The position numbers and the translations under genes are program-made. DNA of 5,617 nt, taken from Bacteroidia bacterium. GTDB taxonomy: Bacteria; Bacteroidota; Bacteroidia; Bacteroidales; UBA12481. Each line of letters begins with the position of its first letter. Within the stretch, counting starts at the first letter, position 1. The notes under the pieces were generated by a model. That model was not told the origin of the DNA and did not search any database. It saw nothing but the letters and a program-made list of their open reading frames with translations. Location: contig JAPLDV010000086.1 of the NCBI GenBank assembly GCA_026391235.1, positions 1 to 5,617 on the forward strand, written 5' to 3'. Positions 5,587 to 5,617 of the stretch are shown one piece after another.

Positions 5587-5617
5587 AAAGATATATATTA
5601 ACCAACTAAAAATTTAG

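Overview
The window looks like a piece of a Bacteroidota chromosome, probably an environmental Bacteroidales/Marinilabiliales-type organism. The evidence is a secreted protein ending in a clear type A type IX secretion (T9SS) sorting domain (NYPNPF motif), three lipoproteins with Bacteroidota-style signal peptides, promoter candidates of the TTG-N20-TAnnTTTn type, and starts with weak or no Shine-Dalgarno sequence. The genus cannot be read from the sequence.

Layout. Bases 72-1304 (+) and 1348-2583 (-) are two convergent paralogous lipoproteins of the periplasmic-binding-protein type 1 (LivJ/LivK-like) superfamily. They are about 55% identical by eye and their stop codons lie about 40 bases apart. 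Upstream of the second, on the same strand and 36 bases away, is a small lipoprotein of unknown function (2620-3084, -), probably co-transcribed with it from a promoter near 3145-3175. A 318-base AT-rich region follows, holding a strong, nearly perfect hairpin (3357-3409). Next is a 632-residue T9SS-exported protein (3460-5358, +) built from a jelly-roll (choice-of-anchor J/MAM-like) domain, two further beta-rich segments and the sorting domain. Downstream lie two hairpins, the second with the form of an intrinsic terminator, and a promoter candidate that points out of the window.

How the genes may work together. No ABC permease or ATPase, sensor or enzyme is present to partner the two binding-protein-like lipoproteins, so they are orphans here. 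The convergent pair is an inverted duplication. Its 3' ends hold a short island where even silent codon positions agree, while neighbouring conserved blocks have diverged at silent sites. The paralogues also differ just after the lipid-bearing cysteine, where only the minus-strand copy carries a K-D-D sequence resembling the surface-export signal of Bacteroidota lipoproteins. The T9SS protein is transcribed away from the lipoprotein genes and need not be related to them. I see no convincing new defence, mobile or RNA system; the observations worth checking are the inverted paralogue pair and the hairpin before the T9SS gene.
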